Shown in pieces: positions 17,501 through 25,519 of a DNA stretch of 64,000 bases. A model generated the notes under the pieces. The model was not told the DNA's origin, ran no database searches, and saw only the letters and a list, made by a program, of their open reading frames with translations. This stretch comes from Novosphingobium sp. CECT 9465 (GTDB lineage: Bacteria > Pseudomonadota > Alphaproteobacteria > Sphingomonadales > Sphingomonadaceae): the NCBI RefSeq assembly GCF_920987055.1, contig NZ_CAKLBX010000001.1, positions 2,714,501 through 2,778,500 of the forward strand, written 5' to 3'. Numbering within the stretch: position 1 is the stretch's first letter; every line of letters starts with the position of its first letter. The translations under genes and the position numbers were made by a program.

Positions 17501-18208
17501 TCAGGCAGGCGCGCCGCCAGAACCTTCGGTTTCACCTACGGAATCGGTGGCAGGGCGCGATTCGAACACCTTGTCGACAATGCCGAACTTCAACGCTTCC
17601 TCGGCTTCGAGGAAAGTATCGCGGTCCATCGCCTTCTCGATTTCGTCGAGCGTACGGCCGGTGAACTTCACATAAAGATCGTTCATGCGCTTGCGGATTC
17701 GCAGGATTTCGCGGGCCTGAATCTCGATGTCCGATGCCATGCCGCGCGCGCCACCCGAAGGCTGGTGCACCATGATTCGCGCATTGGGCAGCGCGATACG
17801 CATGCCGGGTTCGCCAGCTGCCAGCAGGAACGATCCCATCGATGCGGCCTGCCCGATGCACACGGTCGAAACGCGCGGACGGATGTACTGCATCGTGTCA
17901 TAGATCGCGAGACCCGCCGTGACGACGCCGCCTGGCGAGTTGATGTACATCGAGATGTCCTTCGAAGGGTTTTCCGATTCGAGGAACAGCAACTGGGCGA
18001 TGATCACCGAGGCCATGTGGTCCTCGACTTCGCCCGTCACGAAGATAATGCGTTCGCGCAGCAGGCGCGAATAGATATCGAAGCTGCGTTCGCCACGGCT
18101 CGATTGCTCGACCACGACCGGAATCAGGGCACCGGTTACGGGATCGTGGTTGAACTTGCCCTGGGCTCCGTAAACACTGGCGCTCGAAGCGCCGAACAGG
18201 TCGAGCAT
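17501..18208 (-). CDS. clpP: ATP-dependent Clp protease proteolytic subunit ClpP
   Basis: A 235-residue serine peptidase with the catalytic triad in recognisable motifs: Ser in [10 protein letters not shown], His in MVHQPSGG, Asp in [12 protein letters not shown]. It forms the tetradecameric chamber used by ClpX. The start chosen is the ATG at 18208 ([10 protein letters not shown]), five bases after GAGGA. An ATG four codons upstream at 18220 is also possible; the longer open frame to 18430 is not credible. The N-terminal lead before [24 protein letters not shown] sequence is about 25 residues longer than in E. coli mature ClpP and may be processed. Confidence 0.96.
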   Translation of the reverse strand: MLDLFGASSASVYGAQGKFNHDPVTGALIPVVVEQSSRGERSFDIYSRLLRERIIFVTGEVEDHMASVIIAQLLFLESENPSKDISMYINSPGGVVTAGLAIYDTMQYIRPRVSTVCIGQAASMGSFLLAAGEPGMRIALPNARIMVHQPSGGARGMASDIEIQAREILRIRKRMNDLYVKFTGRTLDEIEKAMDRDTFLEAEEALKFGIVDKVFESRPATDSVGETEGSGGAPA

Positions 18209-18402
18209 GGGAATCCTCATCTGGTTAGACCTCGCTATGTCGCGTGCCACGGCGCGATGTTCAAGGGCGTTAACCGCAAATCCGCGCAAACCCGTGGATT
18301 GACGCAAATTGCGCACACAAAGGTGTTGCGGCGCTACTGTGGTGCTTGCACTCAGCGATACAGGGGCAGCGGATGCATGCGTTGGCAACGGGAGGGAGCG
18401 AC

Positions 18403-19866
18403 ATGAAAAATTCCGCGGTGATTCTGGCACTTATGGCCGGACTGGCGGCCCTTCCAGCGCAGGCCCAATCCGTTTCCGATTACCTGGCCCGGATCGCCGC
18501 ACTCGATGATTCGGGGCCGATGCTGAATGCCGTGCTGGCGATCAACCCCGATGCGGTGAAGGAAGAAACGGCGAGCAGATCGATCAAAGGGCCGCTGTCG
18601 GGCAAGGCCGTGCTGGTGAAGGACAATATCGAAGCAGCCGGTCCGCTGGCCACCACCGCCGGAAGCCTTGCCCTGAAGGACAACGTCACCGGGCGAAATG
18701 CCCCGCTGGTGGCGGGCCTGCGCAAGGCGGGAGTGGTCATCCTTGGCAAGACCAACCTTTCCGAATGGGCGAATATCCGTTCGTCTTCATCGTCCAGCGG
18801 GTGGAGCGCGGTGGGTGGACAGACGAAAAACCCCCATGCGATCGATCGCAGTCCGTGCGGATCGTCGTCCGGCAGTGGTGCAGCGGTGGCAGCCGGGCTT
18901 GCCTGGGCAGCCATCGGCACCGAAACCAACGGCTCGATCTCGTGCCCGGCTTCGGTCAACGGCATCGTCGGATTCAAGCCCACCGTCGGCATGGTCAGCC
19001 GCACCCGCATCGTGCCGATCAGCCACAGTCAGGATACCGCCGGGCCAATGACCACGAGCGTTGCCGATGCTGCGCTGCTGATGAACGCCATTGCCGGAAC
19101 CGATCCATCCGATCCCGCAACGGCTGAGGGGGACAAGCGCAAGGTCGATTTCACCGCCGGTCTCGCCAAAGCCAGCCTCAAAGGTGTGCGGCTGGGCGTG
19201 ATGCGCAAGCAGGCGGGCAGCCATGCGGCTCTGCTGGCCCTGTTCGAAAGGGCGCTGGCCGATCTCAAGGCCGCCGGCGCCGAACTGGTCGACATCGATT
19301 TTGAACCCGCGCCCGAAGCGGGACGCGAGGAATTCACGGTGCTGCTTTACGAACTGCGCGAGGACATGGGTGCTTATCTGCGCTCACTGCCCGGCACAGC
19401 CAAACCGCGCTCGCTGGCCGATCTGATCGCGTTCAACAGGGCCACCCCGGAGGAACTGCGCTGGTTCGGGCAGGACATCTTCGAACTGGCCGAAACGACG
19501 ACCGACAAGGCCGCCTACGAAGCCGCCCGCGCCAGTTCGCTCAAGCGCGCCGGGGCCGATGGCATCGACCGCCTGCTGCGCGAAAACCGCGTCAGCATGC
19601 TGATCGCGCCGACTGACGGCCCGGCCTGGCCGATCGACCCGGTGCTGGTCGATCACTTCAGCAGCGTTGGCGCGGGCGGTCTTGCCGCGGTCGCGGGCTA
19701 TCCTCACCTCACCGTGCCGATGGGCGCGGTCGAAGGTCTGCCGATCGGCCTGTCGTTCATCGGCGCCAAGTGGACCGACGCGCAGATCCTCACCGCAGGC
19801 GCTGCCTACGAACGCGCACGGACAGTGGCAGTGCCGGTGCCCGGCTTCAAACGCTGGGGCGAGTAA
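18403..19866 (+). CDS. Exported amidase-signature enzyme
   Basis: A 487-residue protein with a signal peptide ([20 protein letters not shown], cut near AQA) and a full amidase-signature domain. The Ser-cisSer-Lys triad is visible: Lys in [11 protein letters not shown], the serine-rich [13 protein letters not shown] and the nucleophile region [13 protein letters not shown]. Such enzymes hydrolyse carboxamides; the exported ones act on unknown periplasmic amides. The start follows GGGAGGGAG and agrees with the signal peptide. It is divergent from clpP and has no evident operon partner. Confidence 0.9.
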   Translation: MKNSAVILALMAGLAALPAQAQSVSDYLARIAALDDSGPMLNAVLAINPDAVKEETASRSIKGPLSGKAVLVKDNIEAAGPLATTAGSLALKDNVTGRNAPLVAGLRKAGVVILGKTNLSEWANIRSSSSSSGWSAVGGQTKNPHAIDRSPCGSSSGSGAAVAAGLAWAAIGTETNGSISCPASVNGIVGFKPTVGMVSRTRIVPISHSQDTAGPMTTSVADAALLMNAIAGTDPSDPATAEGDKRKVDFTAGLAKASLKGVRLGVMRKQAGSHAALLALFERALADLKAAGAELVDIDFEPAPEAGREEFTVLLYELREDMGAYLRSLPGTAKPRSLADLIAFNRATPEELRWFGQDIFELAETTTDKAAYEAARASSLKRAGADGIDRLLRENRVSMLIAPTDGPAWPIDPVLVDHFSSVGAGGLAAVAGYPHLTVPMGAVEGLPIGLSFIGAKWTDAQILTAGAAYERARTVAVPVPGFKRWGE

Positions 19867-19872
19867 CTGCAG

Positions 19873-20559
19873 CTAATCCACACGCGCAACTTCGCGCAGG
19901 GCCGCCAGCGCTTCGGTCTGCGATTGCAGGGCGCGATGGCGGGCATTGGCGCGGGCGATGCGCGTTCTGGCGTCGGCTTTGCGCCCCCCGCCATGGAAGC
20001 GCGCCAGCCAGGTCCGTGCCTCGCGCAGCCAGTGCCCTATCCTGTCGAATACTGCGCCGCTGCCCGCAACCGCCAAAGCGCGCGAACGCGGGATCGGCGC
20101 AATCGAATCCGTGGCATACGGCTGGGAAACTACGGGCGAAACCACCGTGGGGTCCTCCACGGCAAGGGGTTTCATGGCGAGCGCACGGTCGAGCAGATCT
20201 TCGGTCATCATCGCAACGAGTGCTTCCTGCGTTGGGGGTTGCCCGGTCGGGACCGGCGTCTTTGCTGGCTTGCCCGCGGGGGATCGGACCTTGCGGCTTG
20301 CTCCCGCGCGAGGCTTGCGCGCCTTGGGAGCAGCGGACTTGCGGCGGTTGGCCGGTTTTGCCGCCGCAGGCGGCACATCCGGCCACGGAATGGTGGTGAT
20401 CGATGCACCGCGCGGTGGCGGAACGATCAAGCCCGCCGGAAACGCTGGCGGATTGCCCGTCCGCAGCAGGAATGCCGGTTCCGCCTTGGCGCGACTGCGC
20501 CCTCGCTTCTTGCCGTGGTGGCGCGGTTTGGAGGCGACGCGATTGCGGACGGTGTGCAT
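19873..20559 (-). CDS. Basic hypothetical protein, low-complexity
   Basis: A 228-residue protein that I do not recognise. It is rich in Lys, Arg, Ala and Pro. The first 110 residues (RHHGKKRGRSRAK, AAAKPANRRKSAAPKARKPR) look disordered, and the C-terminal 70 are helical (RTRIARANARHRALQSQTEA). There is no signal peptide or membrane segment; the charge suggests nucleic-acid or ribosome association, which is a guess. The ATG at 20559 follows AAGGGA; a frame open further upstream to 20604 lacks a ribosome site. It ends seven bases from the convergent amidase stop. Confidence 0.55.
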   Translation of the reverse strand: MHTVRNRVASKPRHHGKKRGRSRAKAEPAFLLRTGNPPAFPAGLIVPPPRGASITTIPWPDVPPAAAKPANRRKSAAPKARKPRAGASRKVRSPAGKPAKTPVPTGQPPTQEALVAMMTEDLLDRALAMKPLAVEDPTVVSPVVSQPYATDSIAPIPRSRALAVAGSGAVFDRIGHWLREARTWLARFHGGGRKADARTRIARANARHRALQSQTEALAALREVARVD

Positions 20560-20722
20560 GGCAGTTCCCTTGAAGAGAGGGTTCTTGCCGATGGATTCTG
20601 ACACAACACGATTCGATCGCGAATCGCCAACCTGATCGGGTTCGGACCGACCGGAGCAATCCTCAACAACTTACGAATTCATACGGCGCACAAACACGTA
20701 ATCCGACGCCCAAAACGGCAAC

Positions 20723-20750
20723 GGCCCGGCATGCCGAAGCACACCGGGCC
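20723..20750 (-). terminator. Probable terminator downstream of tig
   Basis: The GGCCCGG / CCGGGCC arms enclose a second short stem (GGCATGCC). On the minus strand a CGTTGCCGTTTT tail follows. It lies 45 bases after the trigger factor stop. Confidence 0.5.
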
Positions 20751-20793
20751 GACCGATATCCCGCCCCGTCAGGCAGGATCAATCCGAAATGGT

Positions 20794-22362
20794 TCAGCCT
20801 TCGACCTTCTTCTTGGCCGGGGCCTTCTTCTTGGGAGCAGGCGCTTCCTCGTCGGCCATGTCAGCCGCAGGAGCATCCTCAGCCGCAGCCTTCTTCTTCG
20901 GAGCAGCCTTCCTGGGCTTTTCCTCAGTCGTGGCTTCAGCAGCAGGAGCATCCTCGGCAGGGGCTTCGTCAGCAGCCGCCTTCTTCTTCGATGCGGCCTT
21001 CTTCGCAGGCTTGGCTTCGGTGGCAGCAGCGCCATCCTCGGCTTCGATCGCGGCCTGCAGTTCTTCCTTGGTCACTTCGCGTTCGGTAACTTCGGCCTTG
21101 TCGAACAGGAAATCGACAACCTTGTCTTCATAAAGCGGGGCGCGCAGCTGGGCTGCGGCCAGCGGTTCCGAACGCACGTATTCGGCAAAGCGCTGGCGGT
21201 CTTCCTCGCGGTACTGCTGCTGCGCCTGACGGATCAGCATTTCCATTTCCTGCGCGGTTACCTGAACGCCATTGGCCTGGCCGATTTCCGACAGGAGCAG
21301 GCCCAGACGCACACGGCGCTCGGCAATCTTGCGGTAATCGTCCTTCTCGGCTTCGATTTCCTTCAGCGCATCCTCAGGGTTTTCTTCGCCCTGGGCTTCC
21401 TGCTGAAGCTGCTGCCAGATCTGTTCGAATTCGGCTTCCACCATCGAAGGCGGAACGGCAAAATCGTGACCCGCGGCAAGCTGATCGAGCAGCGCGCGCT
21501 TCATCTGGGTACGGGTAAGGCCCGCCGTTTCCTGCTCAAGCTGGCCGCGCAGAAGCCCGCGCAGCTGCTCGATGCTTTCAAGGCCGAGCATCTTGGCGAA
21601 TTCGTCATTGGCTTCGAATTCGCCTGCAACCTTCACCGCCTTCACGGTGATGTCGAAGGTGGCGTCCTTGCCCTTGAGGTTTTCGGCCGGGTAATCTTCG
21701 GGGAAGGTCACGGTGATGACCTTTTCGTCGCCCACCTTCACGCCGACAAGCTGTTCCTCGAAGCCGGGGATGAAGCGGCCAGCGCCCAGTTCCAGCGGGG
21801 TGTCTTCCGCCGCGCCACCATCAAAAGGCACACCATCGACCTTGCCGAGGAAATCGATGATGATCTGGTCGCCGTCCTTTGCCACCGCGCCTTCTTCGGC
21901 ATCGGTGTAGGACTTCTGGCCTTGCGCGATGCGGCCAATCGCTTCGTCAACCTGCTCGTCGGTGACGGGCACGGTCAGCTTTTCCAGCTTCAGACCTTCG
22001 AGCGACGGTGTTTCGACCACCGGCAGCACTTCCAGCTCAACCGTCAGCTCGGCATCCTTGCCAACATCATAGCCTTCACCCAGCGCAACCGCAGGCTGCA
22101 TGGCAGGGCGCAGCTTGTGGTCGGCAACCAGCTTGTCCATCGCATCGCGAATGGATGTCTGGAGCGCTTCCTGGTGAAGCTGCGCGCCGTGCATCTTGCG
22201 CACGAGGTTGGCGGGCACCTTGCCGGGGCGGAAGCCGGGCATCTTGATCTGCGGCGCGATCTTCTTGACCTCACCATCGACCCGCGCGGCGATATCGCCC
22301 GCAGGGATGGTCACGGTATAGGCGCGCTTCAGGCCCTCGTTGGTGGTTTCGACGATCTGCAT
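20794..22362 (-). CDS. tig: Trigger factor with Lys/Ala-rich tail
   Basis: A 522-residue ribosome-bound chaperone and prolyl isomerase. The N-terminal ribosome-binding domain contains the signature MPGFRPGKVPANLVRK (about residues 40-55). The central FKBP-type domain is residues about 150-240 (VDGVPFDGGAAEDTPLELG) and the C-terminal chaperone arms extend to about 435. Beyond this is a tail of about 80 residues made of repeated KKAA, KKKAAADEAPA and APKKKAPAKKK blocks, absent from E. coli trigger factor (432 residues). The start is the ATG at 22362; an upstream frame overlaps the tRNA-Leu. The neighbouring clp genes fit the usual tig-clpP-clpX grouping, though here an amidase and a hypothetical gene intervene. 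Confidence 0.96.
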   Translation of the reverse strand: MQIVETTNEGLKRAYTVTIPAGDIAARVDGEVKKIAPQIKMPGFRPGKVPANLVRKMHGAQLHQEALQTSIRDAMDKLVADHKLRPAMQPAVALGEGYDVGKDAELTVELEVLPVVETPSLEGLKLEKLTVPVTDEQVDEAIGRIAQGQKSYTDAEEGAVAKDGDQIIIDFLGKVDGVPFDGGAAEDTPLELGAGRFIPGFEEQLVGVKVGDEKVITVTFPEDYPAENLKGKDATFDITVKAVKVAGEFEANDEFAKMLGLESIEQLRGLLRGQLEQETAGLTRTQMKRALLDQLAAGHDFAVPPSMVEAEFEQIWQQLQQEAQGEENPEDALKEIEAEKDDYRKIAERRVRLGLLLSEIGQANGVQVTAQEMEMLIRQAQQQYREEDRQRFAEYVRSEPLAAAQLRAPLYEDKVVDFLFDKAEVTEREVTKEELQAAIEAEDGAAATEAKPAKKAASKKKAAADEAPAEDAPAAEATTEEKPRKAAPKKKAAAEDAPAADMADEEAPAPKKKAPAKKKVEG

Positions 22363-22444
22363 CCTGATCCAACCTTCATCTATGTCACGCGCGCCCCCAA
22401 CAGAATCGGCGCGGCAAAAGCTGTTCGGACGCCGGCGCGCGGTC

Positions 22445-22529
22445 TGGTGCGGGCGAAGGGACTCGAACCCCCACATCTTGCGATGGCAGGACCTAAACCT
22501 GCTGCGTCTACCAGTTCCGCCACGCCCGC
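22445..22529 (-). tRNA. tRNA-Leu (anticodon TAG)
   Basis: On the minus strand: acceptor GCGGGCG/CGCCCGC, D-arm with TGGTAGACG, anticodon stem GCAGG/CCTGC around TTTAGGT (anticodon TAG), a class II variable arm (ATCGCAAGAT) and T-arm GGGGGTTCGAGTCCC. Discriminator A and CCA are encoded. It reads CUN leucine codons. Confidence 0.95.
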
Positions 22530-22660
22530 ATCCGGCGAAAAGCGAGCGGTGCCCCTATCGCAGTGGCCAACAAAGGGCAAGCGCCTTGGATTTACCTTGT
22601 GGAACCTGACGCAACAAGCGCACGTTCAACCCCAAAACCCCGCTCTTAAGGACCCGCGCG

Positions 22661-22846
22661 ATGGCCACCAACCCAGAAATCCCCCAGCCCGACCGAATCG
22701 AACCCCAATCGCCACCGGAGGCCCCGCCGGTGACCCAACCCGACGAAGTGCCCCCGGTAATCCAGCCCGATGAAACGCCGGTGGTGGAACCCGATACGGT
22801 AGAACCCGGCAGCCCGCCAGAAGTCGTGCCGCCAACGCCGGATTGA
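22661..22846 (+). CDS. Small Pro/Glu-rich hypothetical protein
   Basis: A 61-residue protein made almost wholly of P, E, V, D, T and Q in loose repeats (PPEAPPVTQPDEVPPVIQPD). It has no cysteine, no membrane segment and no signal peptide, so it should be disordered and acidic. AAGGA lies ten bases before the ATG, which supports translation. I do not know a function. The regularity could reflect a periplasmic-spacer-like repeat, but with no export signal this is only a description. Confidence 0.5.
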   Translation: MATNPEIPQPDRIEPQSPPEAPPVTQPDEVPPVIQPDETPVVEPDTVEPGSPPEVVPPTPD

Positions 22847-23027
22847 ATCGCATAGGCCAGCCGATGGCGAGCCTTCCGAACGCTCCCTCCCCAAAATATC
22901 GTCGCCCGGACCCGATCCGGGGTGAGGCTCGCTTTTCTCGTTACGCGAGACAAATCCTCCTCTTGCATCAAAGGTTTTGGCGGTCCTCAAATCACCCGTT
23001 ACGCTTCACCCCAAGGAGCAAAACGCC

Positions 23028-23624
23028 ATGAATTTGAGGATCACCGCCGCTCTCGCAACGATCACGCTGGCAATGGTCAGCCCGGCAGTCACATCGGCAG
23101 CAACCGATGCCGCACCCGCCGTGGCCCCAAAATCGCCGTGGATCGCCGCCGATTTCAAGGTGCCGGTGCTGGTGGAAACACCGACCTTCAAGGTCGTGCC
23201 GCTCAGCCCCGCCCTGGCGAAGGTGGATTTCGATGCTTACATGTCATCCATAGACCACCTGCAAAAGACATTCACGCGCAGCACCGCCTGGCCCCACGCG
23301 GGCATCACCGATGCCGACGCCGTGCTCGATATGGAAACCGAACAGGCCCGCTTCACCAAACGCGAATCCTTCGCCTACGCCGTCCTCACACCCGATGGCC
23401 TGCGCGAACGCGGTTGCATCTATGTCTACCCCAGCCCGCTCAAAGGCTACGACGCCATGGTCCGCATCTGGGTGACCAAGGCCGAACACGACGCAGGCTT
23501 CGACGCCGAACTTTACGCATGGGCCACCAACTGGCTGAAAACGGACTGGCCGTTCGCGAAAGTGGCCTATCCGGGACGCGCGATTGCGTGGGGTGAATGG
23601 GATGGGTTGGTTGCGGGGAAGTAG
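23028..23624 (+). CDS. Exported protein with GNAT-like domain
   Basis: A 198-residue protein with a signal peptide (MNLRITAALATITLAMVSPA, cut near TSA-ATD) after a good AAGGAG. The rest resembles a group of GNAT-fold proteins annotated as N-acetyltransferases: FDAYMSSIDHLQKTF, MPH-like WPHAGITDADAVLDME, FAYAVLTPDGLRERGCIYVY and DWPFAKVAYPGR. An acetyl-CoA enzyme is not expected in the periplasm, so it may be a repurposed fold or the domain match may be superficial. It stands alone upstream of the interrupted gene. Confidence 0.65.
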   Translation: MNLRITAALATITLAMVSPAVTSAATDAAPAVAPKSPWIAADFKVPVLVETPTFKVVPLSPALAKVDFDAYMSSIDHLQKTFTRSTAWPHAGITDADAVLDMETEQARFTKRESFAYAVLTPDGLRERGCIYVYPSPLKGYDAMVRIWVTKAEHDAGFDAELYAWATNWLKTDWPFAKVAYPGRAIAWGEWDGLVAGK

Positions 23625-24116
23625 GTCGCAGGTTTTACTGGAGATGGGGCAAGAATGGCTGCTTATCAGCTCAGGCCCGCTAGAACGGTATGTCGTCTTC
23701 TAGAGTGCCACCAAACCCTCCTACCGATGATGACGCATTAGGTCGTGTTGGAGGCGCGGGCAACATTTGGGTTGGCGCACCGAGGCGCTCACGCTCTTGA
23801 TCCTCGGCAACCTTATCCTGGCCGATCCATTTCAGAATCGTGCCAACAGTTTGATAGGCATTCGGCGCGTCAGCCAAAGTAGAGGTTACTCCTTGAATGC
23901 TGGCAAGGAAAGCTGTCGCCACTAAAGCAACGTCTGCATAGTTTAGTCGAGGGCGATTCAGCTCGACGGAAAAGTTATCTAACTGGGCGATTAGCTTAGT
24001 TCTTCGCTTCGCAGGCATATCCGAGTGTTCTATAAGCCCTCTCAAAATGGAAAGCTGCCCTTCGATTTTGGCCTTCGTTGCCGATGCTAGCTGAACTGAA
24101 TGGGTGCTTGAAACTA

Positions 24117-24137
24117 GGCCGTGAACCCATTAACGCG
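24117..24137 (+). repeat. Left terminal inverted repeat of the IS
   Basis: GGCCGTGAACCCATTAACGCG, paired with the right end at 25096-25116. The first six bases and the inner AACGCG are identical in both ends. It overlaps the 3' end of the passenger ORF. Confidence 0.8.
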
Positions 24138-24306
24138 ACGGTGTCTGAGCCTTCTTGATCTGTCGCACCGCCCAGATGACAATCGGAATTGTCAGAATCA
24201 GGAACACGATAAGTCGGGTGTTCCACTGCTCACCGCTGAAGAATGCGATCAAGGCAGCGGCAAAGAAGAATAGCGTCCAAGACATCCAGGGCTTCATAGG
24301 GTTCAT
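24130..24306 (-). CDS. Small membrane protein carried inside the IS
   Basis: A 58-residue protein with two hydrophobic segments (SWTLFFFAAALIAFFSG and LIVFLILTIPIVIWAV) separated by EQWNTR and a basic tail RQIKKAQTPSR. The ATG is preceded by AAGGAAAGG. Its stop lies in the left inverted repeat, so the whole gene is inside the element and diverges from the transposase. IS5-type elements of this group normally have little more than the transposase, so it looks like a passenger. Function unknown; a toxin-like, immunity-like or merely captured gene are all possible. Confidence 0.6.
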   Translation of the reverse strand: MNPMKPWMSWTLFFFAAALIAFFSGEQWNTRLIVFLILTIPIVIWAVRQIKKAQTPSR

Positions 24307-24352
24307 CGTAACACGCCTTTCCTTGTTGAGCGAAAGCTGATTCAGGGACTGG

Positions 24353-25119
24353 ATGAGCCGATATGACCTGACCGATTTCGAGTGGCGTGTGATCGAACCA
24401 ATGTTGCCCAACAAGCCTAGAGGCGTGCCACGTGTCGATGACCGGCGTGTGCTGAATGGCATCTTCTGGGTGCTGCGGTCAGGGGCGCCGTGGCGAGACT
24501 TGCCGGAACGCTATGGCCCGCGCACAACCTGCTACAATCGCTTCGTGCGATGGCGAAAAGCCGGTGTGTGGGATCGAATGATGGACGCCATCACCGCCGC
24601 CCATGATGGCGATATCCAGATGATCGACAGCACTTCCATCCGGGCGCACCAACAGGCTGCGACGGCAAAAAGGGGGATCGAGATCATTGTCTCGGTCGCT
24701 CCCGAGGCGGGCTCACCACCAAAATCCACGCGGTCGTCGATGGGCAAGGCCTCCCGATCCGGCTCAGCCTGACTGCCGGGCAAAGCCACGACGGGCAAGC
24801 GGCTGACGATCTACTCAATCACGTTGGCGCCGGAACAATCGTGCTGGCAGACAAGGCGTATGACGCCGATCGTATCCGAGCGTCTCTCCGCGAAAAGGGA
24901 TCGTTTGCCAACATTCCGCCCAAGGCAAACCGGAAGTCGAAACCGTACTTCAGCACATGGCTGTACCGCGAGCGGAACCTGATCGAACGCTATTTCTCCA
25001 AATTGAAGCACTTCCGCAGAGTAGCTACCCGCTACGACAAGTTGGCCGAAAACTTTCTGGCCATGGTCCAACTCGCCTCAATGCGCCTGTGGCTGCGCGT
25101 TTATGAGTCTACGGCCTAA
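24353..25119 (+). CDS. IS5-family transposase, made by -1 frameshifting
   Basis: Frame one (24353-24772) begins MSRYDLTDFEWRVIEPMLPN, a DUF4096-type N-terminus, and carries the first catalytic Asp in QMIDSTSIRAH. The second frame continues through LTTKIHAVVDG to VLADKAYDADRIR (second Asp) and RERNLIERYFSKLKHFRRVA (Glu), completing the DDE triad. The frames meet at AAAAAGGGGG (24667-24676), where a -1 slip gives a product of about 255 residues. The TAA stop at 25117 is formed from the duplicated TA plus host DNA. If slippage does not occur, the gene is inactive. Confidence 0.85.
25096..25116 (-). repeat. Right terminal inverted repeat of the IS
   Basis: Read on the minus strand: GGCCGTAGACTCATAAACGCG. 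It encodes the last residues of the transposase (RVYESTA region). Confidence 0.8.
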
Positions 25120-25519
25120 TCCCTGATTGAGCATTACCCCAGCAATGACACGCTGAACATTTAGGGAAAAAGCTTGGTATTCCTCCCACTCATGACGAAA
25201 GTCGCCGTCGGGATAGCTTACACCCGGAATGCCAAGTGCACTGGCCATTGCGATCATCAATGTAGTGTATTGAGTTCGAAGCTCAGTTGCCAAGTCGCCT
25301 GACTGCACGTTGTCCATGATCTCGTTCATTCGACGTCGAGCAGTCTGCTCCAGAAAAGCGAACTTACGGTGAGGTTCGTTCGGTGCGCGCTCGTAGTCAT
25401 CTAATTCCAGTAGCGAGTAGTTCATTGCAGGACTCGGTTACAGTCACGACGCGGGTGTGTCAGTCTGTCGGTTTGCGCAGGTCATAGCAACAATATTAGA
25501 AAATTTCTTGGGACTACCC

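Larger units (their letters stand above)
24117..25116 (+). mobile_element. IS5-family (IS427-like) insertion sequence with passenger ORF
   Basis: The element is exactly 1000 bp. Its ends are imperfect inverted repeats: the left starts GGCCGTGAACCCATTAACGCG, and the right, read inward, starts GGCCGTAGACTCATAAACGCG (17 of 21 match). TA flanks both sides (24115-24116 and 25117-25118), the short target duplication expected for the IS427 group. It carries a transposase in two overlapping frames and, on the opposite strand between the left end and the transposase, a 58-codon ORF. The insertion splits an otherwise open gene, so it is probably recent. Confidence 0.88.
23680..25425 (-). pseudogene. 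Uncharacterised gene interrupted by an IS element; product ends in DDIPF
   Basis: The N-terminal half (25425-25117: MNYSLLELDDYERAPNEPHR to AGVMLNQGL) and the C-terminal half (24116-23680: VSSTHSVQLASATKAKIEGQ to EDDIPF) belong to one gene. Removing the 1000-bp element and one TA copy joins them exactly in frame to a 247-residue protein. It is mostly helical with an apparent hydrophobic segment (YADVALVATAFLASIQGVTS) and a Pro-rich linker before the acidic C-terminus GTLEDDIPF, which resembles the tip of single-stranded DNA-binding protein. Function unknown to me. A shortened C-terminal product could start at ATG 24018, but is probably not made. The sequence is less GC-rich than its surroundings. 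Confidence 0.8.

Noticed and set aside
19847..20659. Alternative 270-residue frame overlapping the basic hypothetical protein
   Set aside because: It has very high Arg/Gln content typical of a shadow frame, and no ribosome site; the 19873-20559 frame has AAGGGA before its ATG.
20731..22773. 680-residue plus-strand open frame opposite trigger factor
   Set aside because: It is the antisense shadow of tig, with long frames produced by high GC; trigger factor motifs are on the minus strand.
22875..22990. Palindromic GGACCCGATCCGGGGTGAGG sequence as a regulatory site
   Set aside because: It looks like a common GC-rich intergenic palindrome; nothing links it to the neighbouring genes.
24341..25130. 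IS ends placed at the CAGGGACTGG (24343) and CAGGGATTAGG (25120) pair
   Set aside because: Their similarity is short, and excision there would not restore the host frame. The GGCCGT ends with flanking TA restore it exactly, so the larger element was chosen.
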